Assembly: GCA_028704975.1 (NCBI GenBank)
Contig: JAQWEK010000005.1
Location: 1 to 35,537, forward strand
DNA length: 35,537 nucleotides
Origin: Bacteroidales bacterium
GTDB lineage: Bacteria; Bacteroidota; Bacteroidia; Bacteroidales; UBA932
Reading direction: 5' to 3'
In this document: piece after piece, positions 1 to 7,679 of the stretch
Layout of the letters: each line of letters begins with the position of its first letter
Numbering within the stretch: position 1 is the stretch's first letter
The notes under the pieces: model-generated
What the model was told of the DNA's origin: nothing
Databases searched by the model: none
Seen by the model: only the letters and a program-made list of their open reading frames with translations
Position numbers and translations under genes: made by a program

Positions 1-2160
1 TCCGTAATTATCCTCATAACCATCTAGAGAATAAAGAGTTGAAGCGGCTGACAACTCATACATTCCTCCAAAAGGAAGACCTGTCTTGCTGCCGCCAAAG
101 TAGTTGTTCTTGTAAGAGTAATACTCATGTCCAACCAGGACGTCCAAATTATGTTTCTCTCCAAATGTGCGGTTGTAATTCAACAGCTGGTTGAATGTGT
201 AGCTGAAAGTTTTATAAGTATCAACTTCAATTTTACCTTTGGTTTCAACTGCATTTCCGGTATATGGATTATAGTAGTAATCATACCTGCTGTTTTTGTA
301 GTCAAATCCGAATGTGGTTGTAAACTTGAATCCTTTTAGCGGACCCTCTTTCAAACCTCCCAAATCTATGTAGGTTCTGCCACTAACACTCTCAACTCCA
401 AAACGATAACGGTCATTGTACAATGCTCCGATGCTGCTCCAGTTTGGACTTGCTCCGGAAGGACGGCTAACACCGTAGTCATAAACTGCGCTGCCGTTTT
501 CATAAACTGTCTGGCCGTTTGCATCTTTCTCATATACGGGATAAATAGGGGCCATCAGGAATGAGGCATGGAACACATTGGAAGATGCGGTGGATGATGA
601 GCCGTCGCCTGAGCCAAGGGAAGTTGTTACCGCATTGGACTTTGCAACGTTCATGTTAATTCCAGTCTTTAACCAATCTTTAACTTGAGAATCTATGTTT
701 GCTCTGCCTGAGTATCTGTTGAAATCCGTGGTGACAACCATTCCTTTTTCATCCAGGTAACCAAGTGAGAACATGTATTTTGTTTTATCGCTGCCTCCCG
801 ACAGAGTCAGTACATAATCCTGTCGCAGAGGATTATCCTGAGTCACAGCATCCATCCAGCTCTCATTCCATTTTAGTTTTGCGCCGGACTTTACTTTTCC
901 TGTGCTAAGGTCAATGATTTCTGTTGCATTGCAGTCAAACGGATTGTACATTGCGTTTGTGCCAAAGATTTTGGTTGAGCCGGACACCATCTCGGTAATA
1001 GCTGCCTGCCCTGCATCAGCAGGTGATACCCCGTTGCGGATTTGCTCTCCGCGGTATGAATTATATATGCTCTCTACGTAGCCGTAAGCATTTAATGTTG
1101 AGTGCATTGGAATAGCGCGTGAAGAAACGCCCCATGAGCCTTTGAACTCAACTGAAAGATCTCCGTTTGTACCTTTCTTGGTGGTAATCATTACAACTCC
1201 GTTTGCACCTCTGGAACCGTAAAGGGCTCCTGCGGATGCATCCTTGAGAATAGTCATAGACTCTATGTCAGAGGGGTTTATAGAGTTGATGTTGCCGTCA
1301 TAAGGAATTCCGTCAACTACATAAAGAGGATCTCTTGCAGCATTGATGGAGCCAAATCCTCTGATTATTATGGATGCTCCGGCTCCAGGCTGACCGCTTC
1401 CGGATGTTGATTGAACACCGGTAACCATTCCGTCAATTGCCTTTGTCACGTTGGAAACCGTTCTCTTCTGCAGTTTGTCTGATTTGACAACTTCTGCAGA
1501 ACCCGTGAAAGATTCCTTTTTTGCAGTGCCGTATGCAACTACAAGCACATCGTCCAGATTTACAGCCTCTGACGCAAGTTGGACATTTATAATTGCGCGG
1601 GAATTCACAGAAATTGCCTGTGTCTTATATCCTACATAATTAAATGTAAGTGTTCCGTTTGCAGGAACTTTGGGAATATTATAGGAACCATCGTCAGCCG
1701 TGTAAGCTCCTAGAGTTGTTCCTTTTACGAATACCGATGCATAGGGAATCGCCTCACCGGTTGCCGCATCTTTAACGGTTCCCTTTACCGAAATGAGGTT
1801 TTTTCTCTGCTGATTTTCTTCAGTTGTCTCTGCAACGGCAGAGGTGATGCCAAGAACTACCTGGCTTCCCTTGATGCGGTAATGAATGTTTAGTGGTTTA
1901 AAAATTTTGTCAAATAATGTAGTGGCCGGTTCATTCTTTGAAGTGACCGTAACTCTATAAGAGTCTACGTTTACTTCATTAGTATAAACAAACCTGTAAC
2001 TGCTTTGTTTAGAAATACTTTCCATCACCGTTTTTAACGGCGCGCCCTTGACTTCAAGATTGACTCCGCTTTGTGCAAAACTGAAAGCAGGGGTGATAAG
2101 AAGAAAGGCTAAAACTAAGACAATAATCTGCCCGAATCTTAAAAATAGTTTCTTACACAT
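1..2160 (-). CDS. SusC/RagA-family TonB-linked outer membrane protein, N-terminal STN-like (secretin/TonB short) region; 3' end of gene truncated by the window edge
   Basis: Reverse-strand translation from ATG at 2158-2160 (MCKKLFLRFGQIIVLVLAFLL..., signal peptide) stays open to base 1. STN-like 'VNLEVKGAPLKTVMESISKQSSYRFVYT', carboxypeptidase-regulatory-like 'GTVKDAATGEAIPYASVFVKGT', plug motif 'GFGSINAARDPLYVVDGIPYDG' and 'DASAGALYGSRGANGVVMITTKKG' are SusC hallmarks. Missing from the ORF track, probably because no stop lies inside the window. Confidence 0.93.
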   Translation of the reverse strand, partial: MCKKLFLRFGQIIVLVLAFLLITPAFSFAQSGVNLEVKGAPLKTVMESISKQSSYRFVYTNEVNVDSYRVTVTSKNEPATTLFDKIFKPLNIHYRIKGSQVVLGITSAVAETTEENQQRKNLISVKGTVKDAATGEAIPYASVFVKGTTLGAYTADDGSYNIPKVPANGTLTFNYVGYKTQAISVNSRAIINVQLASEAVNLDDVLVVAYGTAKKESFTGSAEVVKSDKLQKRTVSNVTKAIDGMVTGVQSTSGSGQPGAGASIIIRGFGSINAARDPLYVVDGIPYDGNINSINPSDIESMTILKDASAGALYGSRGANGVVMITTKKGTNGDLSVEFKGSWGVSSRAIPMHSTLNAYGYVESIYNSYRGEQIRNGVSPADAGQAAITEMVSGSTKIFGTNAMYNPFDCNATEIIDLSTGKVKSGAKLKWNESWMDAVTQDNPLRQDYVLTLSGGSDKTKYMFSLGYLDEKGMVVTTDFNRYSGRANIDSQVKDWLKTGINMNVAKSNAVTTSLGSGDGSSSTASSNVFHASFLMAPIYPVYEKDANGQTVYENGSAVYDYGVSRPSGASPNWSSIGALYNDRYRFGVESVSGRTYIDLGGLKEGPLKGFKFTTTFGFDYKNSRYDYYYNPYTGNAVETKGKIEVDTYKTFSYTFNQLLNYNRTFGEKHNLDVLVGHEYYSYKNNYFGGSKTGLPFGGMYELSAASTLYSLDGYEDNYG

Positions 2161-2188
2161 GTTTTTTTTGTTAGGTTTCTTGTACATA

Positions 2189-2210
2189 TAAGACACGCAA
2201 ACTTGTCTTA
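2189..2210. repeat. Perfect 7-bp inverted repeat TAAGACA-N8-TGTCTTA in the SusC/sigma divergent intergenic region
   Basis: Direct reading: TAAGACA 2189-2195, TGTCTTA 2204-2210; an additional TGTCTTA is at 2284-2290. Confidence 0.8.
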
Positions 2211-2248
2211 CCCCTAAAAAATAACATTTTCATAATCCTTACCAATTC

Positions 2249-2896
2249 TTGCTTAAAAAAATTATGGTAAATGAGGTTTTGAGTGTCTTAATTAAAATGA
2301 GCAATTATAATAGTAGTATCTTTGTCCCCGGGCTTAGCTCTCCGGTAGAGCGACCCTGCGTTGTGGACACGGACATTAGCAAAAAGGCTCTCTTTGAGAA
2401 AATCTACTCTGCAAATTTGCAGAGGGTGACTTTTTTTGCTTGCAGTTATCTTGGAGATATCTCTGAGGCACAGAATGTTGCGCATGACGTTTTTACTTCA
2501 TTTTGGAATAAGATGGAGGATGTTGACATGGAGCGCGCCGTCCCTTATTTGTTTGAATCGGCTAAGAACTCCTGCCTCAATGCCTTAAGGAAAAGGCTAA
2601 ACGCAAACAAATATTCAGATTCTTCCATCAAAGAGAAAACAGATTTGTTAAACTATTCAGCTCTGGAAAGTTCCGGTTTTTCAAGACTTTATGAAGTGGA
2701 TGTGGAGTCAATCATAAGCAAGGGTATGACAATGATGAAACCTAAAGTGCGCAGGACATTTGTTATGAGCAGATTCAAAGGACTTAAAAATAGAGAAATT
2801 GCTGGTATTGAGGGAGTCGGGGAGAGCACCATAGAAGCAAGAATTACTGCTGCCCTGTTGATAATGAAGCGGCTGCTGAAGGACTATATAGACTAA
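2249..2896 (+). CDS. ECF-type RNA polymerase sigma-70 factor (Bacteroidetes FecI-like); true start probably downstream (possible GTG at 2363)
   Basis: Region 2-like 'LFEKIYSANLQRVTFFACSYLGDISEAQNVAHDVFTSFWNKM' and region 4-like 'MMKPKVRRTFVMSRFKGLKNREIAGIEGVGESTIEARITAALLIMKRLL'; immediately followed by a FecR-like gene. Confidence 0.85.
   Translation: MLKKIMVNEVLSVLIKMSNYNSSIFVPGLSSPVERPCVVDTDISKKALFEKIYSANLQRVTFFACSYLGDISEAQNVAHDVFTSFWNKMEDVDMERAVPYLFESAKNSCLNALRKRLNANKYSDSSIKEKTDLLNYSALESSGFSRLYEVDVESIISKGMTMMKPKVRRTFVMSRFKGLKNREIAGIEGVGESTIEARITAALLIMKRLLKDYID
2317..2324 (+). promoter_or_regulatory. Candidate -7 element TATCTTTG lying inside the nominal 5' part of the ECF sigma ORF
   Basis: TAGTATCTTTG is an exact TAnnTTTG match; the -33 region is weak (TTAATTAA). 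Confidence 0.4.
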
Positions 2897-2949
2897 GTTG
2901 TTTTTTGTAAACAAGTTTTATGCGTTTAAATTAAAAGCGGGTAAGGTAT

Positions 2950-3981
2950 ATGAAGAAATATACGCTGATAAAATTTTTTAAGGGAGAAGCTTCTGAGAAG
3001 GAGATAGACTCTATAATCAGCTGGGTTAATGAGTCTTCTGCTAATAAGAAGTATTTTGCAAGAGAGAAAGCATTGTATACCGCAATTTCTTCTGCCAAAC
3101 AATCTGTTGCGGATAAAGTTGTTGTAGACAGCGGTGCCGCAAAGCGCTCAAAGATTATTAGGTATGCAACTTATTTTTCTGTAGCTGCGGCAGCTGCGGC
3201 GGTGTTCTTTTTTGCCGGATATGCATCTCACGGGAACGGTGGTTTTTTAAATTCCGGCAAACTGTTCTCTTCCGACAAATTAATGAGTTCGGGGTCAGCT
3301 GTTTCCGTATTTTCTCATAAAACCACGATGCATACATTGTACACGGAGCGGGGAGTTAAAGGATTTATTGTGCTTCCCGACAGTTCCAGAGTATGGCTGA
3401 ATTCAGACAGCAAAATCACTTATCCGGAGGAATTTAGGGGGAAGACCAGAAATGTGACAATTAGCGGAGAGGCTTATTTTGAGGTGCAGAAAGATTCTCT
3501 TCATCCTATGATTGTTATGACAAACAAGAATTTTTCATTGGAGGTCTTAGGTACCAGCTTTAATATTAAAAGTTATGATAATGAGGACAATGCAATGGCT
3601 ACGCTTTATACCGGCAGCATAAAAATGCACTATCGCAATGTTAATACTTCCAAAATATCCACTATAAAACTAAAACCTAACGAGACATTCAACTATACTC
3701 CAAAACTTGCTGAGGTTAAGCAGTTTATCTCACTTAAGCCGGAAAATGACAAGGCGTGGAAGGATGGAGCTCTTGTGTTTGAAGACACTCCTATGCCTGA
3801 GGTGATAAAGATGCTTGAAAGATGGCACGGTACAAAGTTCATTGTTAAGAACGATGAGATTTACCAATACAAACTTTCCGCCGTGTTTACGTCAGAGTCA
3901 ATAGTTCAAATTATGGAGATTATGAAGCTGATAATGCCCATCAAATACTCCTGCAAAAACAACGTTGTCACTTTGGAGTAG
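2950..3981 (+). CDS. FecR-family anti-sigma factor / signal transducer with one TM segment
   Basis: Cytoplasmic N-terminus, Ala-rich TM 'YFSVAAAAAAVFFFAGYA', FecR motif 'VLPDSSRVWLNSDSKITYPEEFRGKTRNVTISGEAYFEVQKD...PMIVMTNKNFSLEVLGTSFNIKSYDNE', and C-terminal domain 'ALVFEDTPMPEVIKMLERWHGTKFIV'. Confidence 0.93.
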   Translation: MKKYTLIKFFKGEASEKEIDSIISWVNESSANKKYFAREKALYTAISSAKQSVADKVVVDSGAAKRSKIIRYATYFSVAAAAAAVFFFAGYASHGNGGFLNSGKLFSSDKLMSSGSAVSVFSHKTTMHTLYTERGVKGFIVLPDSSRVWLNSDSKITYPEEFRGKTRNVTISGEAYFEVQKDSLHPMIVMTNKNFSLEVLGTSFNIKSYDNEDNAMATLYTGSIKMHYRNVNTSKISTIKLKPNETFNYTPKLAEVKQFISLKPENDKAWKDGALVFEDTPMPEVIKMLERWHGTKFIVKNDEIYQYKLSAVFTSESIVQIMEIMKLIMPIKYSCKNNVVTLE

Positions 3982-3983
3982 AC

Positions 3984-5036
3984 CTAAAGCATATTCATGC
4001 TCTGCTCGCGGATTTTCTCCAGTTCGTCTTTCATGCGGACCACAAATTTCTGGATTTCCGCGTCGTTGGCTTTTGAGCCGATGGTGTTGATTTCACGCCC
4101 CATTTCCTGAATTATGAATCCCAGTTTTTTGCCGGGATATTCTTCTGCACCTGTTGCAGCGGTGCCGGAAACACCTGTTGCAGCGGTGACTGTATCGGCT
4201 TCTCCGTTAATGGTTTGCATAAAGTATTTGCAGTGCTGAGCAAGGCGGACTTTCTCCTCATTGATGTCCAACTTTTCTAAATAGAAAACAATTTCTTGTT
4301 CCAACCGGTTGGGATCTGAGGGGATTGCGGCTTCAGCTATCTTGGCCTTAAGTCTCTCCTTTATTGCAGGAACTCTTGTAACATCTTGCTTTTTAACCTC
4401 TTCCAGCAGCACTTCTATGTTGCCCACGCGCTTTGTTACATCCGCATATAGAGCTTTGCCCTCTGTATCACGATAGTTGTTTAGTTTACCTGTCGCGATA
4501 CTTATGGTTTCTGTGATTTGCTGCCAATCGGCATCTGATATTACCTGCTCTTTTGTCTGCAGCACATCCGGCAGTTTAAGTACGGCCGACATTAATATTG
4601 AGTCGGAAGTATGTGAAGGATATACCTGGTCTCCGCAGCAGAAAGAGTTGCCGCGCGCACCACGGGAGCCGTCGGGAGTTCTGCCTGAAACAGCCTCATC
4701 TACAGGCTCTTCTCCGTCGCCGATAAAACCTGCGGACTTGTGAAAATCCTGCAAGTGCCTGAGTTGGTCATAGTATTGCTCAAAGACCTCTTTGTTGATT
4801 GTCTTCTGTGCGCCGGAATCTCCGGCTGTCTGATTAATGAAAAAATCAATTGTACCACGGTGCAGTTGTTGTGTTAAGTACTGTCTGATTTCCAGCTCTT
4901 TATCCTTTGGGGTAAAGTTGCTCTTAAAGTTAATGTCTGCGCTTTTTCCGTTAAGCGTGCGAATTTCCACCGTTACTTTGCTATTATCGGAGAGAATGCA
5001 TTCAGCCTTTCCGTAGCCTGTCATTGATTTTACCAT
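3984..5036 (-). CDS. yicC: YicC-family protein (RNase/stress-induced family); likely start MVKSMTGYGKAE at 5036 rather than ORF-track 5126
   Basis: N-terminal 'MVKSMTGYGKAE' and C-terminal 'GKKLGFIIQEMGREINTIGSKANDAEIQKFVVRMKDELEKIREQ' are diagnostic of YicC. Confidence 0.92.
   Translation of the reverse strand: MVKSMTGYGKAECILSDNSKVTVEIRTLNGKSADINFKSNFTPKDKELEIRQYLTQQLHRGTIDFFINQTAGDSGAQKTINKEVFEQYYDQLRHLQDFHKSAGFIGDGEEPVDEAVSGRTPDGSRGARGNSFCCGDQVYPSHTSDSILMSAVLKLPDVLQTKEQVISDADWQQITETISIATGKLNNYRDTEGKALYADVTKRVGNIEVLLEEVKKQDVTRVPAIKERLKAKIAEAAIPSDPNRLEQEIVFYLEKLDINEEKVRLAQHCKYFMQTINGEADTVTAATGVSGTAATGAEEYPGKKLGFIIQEMGREINTIGSKANDAEIQKFVVRMKDELEKIREQSMNML
4148..4188. repeat. Two direct copies of CACCTGTTGCAGCGGTG (24-bp period) inside yicC
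   Basis: Direct reading: 4148-4164 and 4172-4188; encodes the duplicated TAATG unit in 'TVTAATGVSGTAATGAEE'. Confidence 0.9.
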
Positions 5037-5115
5037 CTGTTCAATTTTATTATTGCGCAAATATACCAATTTTGCGGCGCAGGCAGTTTTGAATAAAAAA
5101 TTGGCGGATAAATAG

Positions 5116-5123
5116 TATCTTTG
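5116..5123 (+). promoter_or_regulatory. Candidate -7 element TATCTTTG for glnS
   Basis: TAnnTTTG match about 25 nt before ATG 5149; upstream TTTTG at 5087-5091 gives a somewhat long spacer. Confidence 0.45.
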
Positions 5124-5148
5124 CAATAATAGTTTATCGGGTAATATT

Positions 5149-6831
5149 ATGGAAGATTCTAAGAAAGAAGAGATTAAGAATGAAGGGGAAGGCCGTTCCC
5201 TTAATTTTCTGGAAGAGATTATTGAAGATGATTTGAAGACTGGACGTGTGAAGAGCGTGCTGACTCGTTTTCCTCCTGAGCCTAACGGCTATTTGCATCT
5301 TGGACATGCAAAGAGCATCTGCTTGAATTTTGGGTTGGCAAAAAAGTATGGCGGAAAGACAAATATACGTTTTGATGATACTAACCCAACCAAGGAAAGT
5401 GTTGAGTATGTGGATTCTATAAAGAATGATATAAAGTGGCTCGGCTTTGAGTGGGCCAATGAAAGATATGCATCTGATTATTTTCAGCAACTATATGACT
5501 GGGCCGTTGAGATGATAAAAAAAGGTCTTGCTTATGTAGATGACCAGACTCTGGAGGAAATTAGAGAGAATCGCGGAACTGTTTCAAAACCGGGCACTCC
5601 CAGTCCTTATAGAGACCGCAGCGTGGAGGAGAATCTTAAACTTTTCCGGGAGATGAAGGAGGGAAAATATAAAGAGGGCGAGAAAGTTTTGCGTGCAAAA
5701 ATTGATATGGCAAATCCTAATATGCTGTTCAGAGACCCGATAATGTACAGGATTAATTTTACTCCTCATCATAGAACCGGAACAAAATGGTGCATTTATC
5801 CAATGTATGATTACGCGCATGGAGAATCAGATTCAATTGAAGGTATTACCCATTCAATTTGCACTTTGGAGTTTGATGTGCATAGGCCGCTATATAACTG
5901 GTTTATAGAGCAATTGGGCATTTTTCATTCACATCAGTATGAATTCGCAAGATTAAATTTGACATATACCGTAATGAGCAAGCGCAAGTTGCTTGAACTT
6001 GTAAAAAATAATTATGTAAGAGGCTGGGATGATCCGAGAATGCCTACAATTTGCGGTATTAGAAGAAGGGGCTACACTCCTGAAAGTTTGAAAATGTTTG
6101 CGGATAAAGTGGGCGTTGCAAAGAGGGATAACATAATTGATTTATCGCTTCTTGAGTGGTGCGTCCGTGAAGATTTGAATGCCCGCTCAAACAGGTATAT
6201 GACCGTGCTTGATCCTGTTATGGTAGAGATTGAAGGATGGGAGCAAGGTAAGGTAGAGTGGTTTGAGGCTCCTTTGAATCCTGCAGCTCCAGACGGGCCA
6301 AAACGCAAAGTGCCTTTTGACGGGACAGTTTATATTGAGCGCGATGATTTTATGGAGAATCCTCCAAAGAAGTATTTCCGTTTGCAGCCGGGGGGAGAGG
6401 TGCGTTTAAAATATGCATATATCATTAAGTGCAAGGAAGTTGTAAAAGATGCCGACGGCAAGATTACAAAAATAATTTGCACTTATGACCCAACGTCAAA
6501 ACCGGGCGGCGGAGCATGGAGAAGTGTTAAGGGAACAATTCACTGGGTTTCCATTGCTGCCGCAAAGAAGTTGGAAGTCAGATTAGTAGACAGATTGTTT
6601 ACGGAACCTGACATGGGTTCAATCCCGGAAGACAAAGACTACAAAGATTATCTGAACCCCGACTCAATGAAAGTTATTGGCGGCTATGCTGAACCTGCGT
6701 TGTCCGAGGATAAGAGCGGTGTTGCCGTTCAATTTGAGAGGCTTGGATATTTCTTTAAGGATACGGACAGCACTACGGAAAATCCTGTTTATAACCGTAC
6801 TGTAACGCTAAGAGATAATTTTAAAAAATGA
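5149..6831 (+). CDS. glnS: Glutaminyl-tRNA synthetase
   Basis: Class I signatures '[23 protein letters not shown]' (HIGH) and 'VMSKRKL' (KMSKS); '[26 protein letters not shown]', '[26 protein letters not shown]'. Confidence 0.97.
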   Translation: MEDSKKEEIKNEGEGRSLNFLEEIIEDDLKTGRVKSVLTRFPPEPNGYLHLGHAKSICLNFGLAKKYGGKTNIRFDDTNPTKESVEYVDSIKNDIKWLGFEWANERYASDYFQQLYDWAVEMIKKGLAYVDDQTLEEIRENRGTVSKPGTPSPYRDRSVEENLKLFREMKEGKYKEGEKVLRAKIDMANPNMLFRDPIMYRINFTPHHRTGTKWCIYPMYDYAHGESDSIEGITHSICTLEFDVHRPLYNWFIEQLGIFHSHQYEFARLNLTYTVMSKRKLLELVKNNYVRGWDDPRMPTICGIRRRGYTPESLKMFADKVGVAKRDNIIDLSLLEWCVREDLNARSNRYMTVLDPVMVEIEGWEQGKVEWFEAPLNPAAPDGPKRKVPFDGTVYIERDDFMENPPKKYFRLQPGGEVRLKYAYIIKCKEVVKDADGKITKIICTYDPTSKPGGGAWRSVKGTIHWVSIAAAKKLEVRLVDRLFTEPDMGSIPEDKDYKDYLNPDSMKVIGGYAEPALSEDKSGVAVQFERLGYFFKDTDSTTENPVYNRTVTLRDNFKK

Positions 6832-7667
6832 AATTTATTGGGGCACATGTTAGTTCTGCCGGCGGTCCTTTCAACGCGCCGCTGAATGCAAAGGCAATAG
6901 GAGCCACTGCGTTTGCAATGTTCACAAAGAATCAAAAGCAGTGGATTGGCAAACCGTTGACCGCAAGTGAAATAGAGCAGTTTAAAAAGACATGCGAGGA
7001 GTGCGGCTATAAGCCGTTTCAGATTTTGCCTCACGACGGTTATTTAATTAATCTTGGCAGTCCGAGGGAGGAGGGACTGCAGCAATCCCGCGGCTCCTTT
7101 CTTGATGAGATGAAGCGCTGCCAGCAGCTTGGTTTGGACAGACTGAATTTTCATCCGGGCAGTCATCTTAAGCTAGAAACAGAGGATGAGTGCGTTGCAC
7201 TGATAGCTCAATCTATAAATATTGCTCTGGATAAAACTTCCGGTGTGACTGCGGTTATAGAAAACACTGCAGGTCAGGGAACTAATGTGGGATATAAGTT
7301 TGAGCATATTGCTGCGATTATTGATAAAGTGGAGGATAAGAGCCGTGTCGGAGTTTGCATTGATACTTGTCACGCTTTTGCGGCGGGTTATGACATGCGT
7401 ACCAAAGAGACTTTTGAAAAGACGTTCTCTGACTTTGATAAAATTATAGGATTCAAGTATTTGCGCGGCATGCACCTTAACGATGCAAAGAAAGATTTGG
7501 GCAGCCGTGTGGACCGCCATGAATCTCTCGGAATCGGCATGCTCGGATGGGATACCTTTAAGTTTATCATGCAAGACTCGCGTTTTGATAATATTCCGCT
7601 TGTCCTTGAAACTCCAAATCCGGATATCTGGCCGGAAGAAATAGACAAGTTGAAATCTTTTATTTAA
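6828..7667 (+). CDS. nfo: Endonuclease IV (apurinic/apyrimidinic endonuclease)
   Basis: '[18 protein letters not shown]', 'NFHPGSHL', '[19 protein letters not shown]', '[15 protein letters not shown]', '[25 protein letters not shown]'; ATG overlaps the glnS stop. Confidence 0.96.
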   Translation: MKFIGAHVSSAGGPFNAPLNAKAIGATAFAMFTKNQKQWIGKPLTASEIEQFKKTCEECGYKPFQILPHDGYLINLGSPREEGLQQSRGSFLDEMKRCQQLGLDRLNFHPGSHLKLETEDECVALIAQSINIALDKTSGVTAVIENTAGQGTNVGYKFEHIAAIIDKVEDKSRVGVCIDTCHAFAAGYDMRTKETFEKTFSDFDKIIGFKYLRGMHLNDAKKDLGSRVDRHESLGIGMLGWDTFKFIMQDSRFDNIPLVLETPNPDIWPEEIDKLKSFI

Positions 7668-7679
7668 GAACTTTGCATA

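Noticed and set aside
2325-2375. tRNA-like sequence CCGGGCTTAGCTCTCCGGTAGAGCGACCCTGCGTTGTGGACACGG (D-arm-like hairpin plus TTGTGGA resembling a His anticodon loop)
   Set aside because: Spacing between the D-arm and anticodon stem is wrong (4 nt), the anticodon stem has a mismatch, and no T-arm (GGTTCGAATCC-like) or matching 3' acceptor follows; it overlaps the sigma reading frame. Not a tRNA, so kept only as a leader-hairpin observation.
2898-2916. TTGTTT-TTTGT-AAACAA stem between the sigma and FecR genes, considered as a terminator
   Set aside because: AT-only weak stem without a proper U-tract, between two genes expected to be co-transcribed.
3181-3201. GCTGCGGCA/GCTGCGGCG repeat in the FecR-like gene
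   Set aside because: Explained by a poly-Ala transmembrane segment.
4589-4600. 10-mer TTGAGTCGGA shared between the YicC insertion and the AddA palindromic element, considered as evidence of a common element
   Set aside because: Shared 10-mers are expected by chance in a 35-kb window and the similarity does not extend.
4477-4743. Plus-strand 88-aa ORF antisense to the YicC insertion
   Set aside because: Low-complexity translation of the GC-richer insert; no RBS or family resemblance. Considered spurious.
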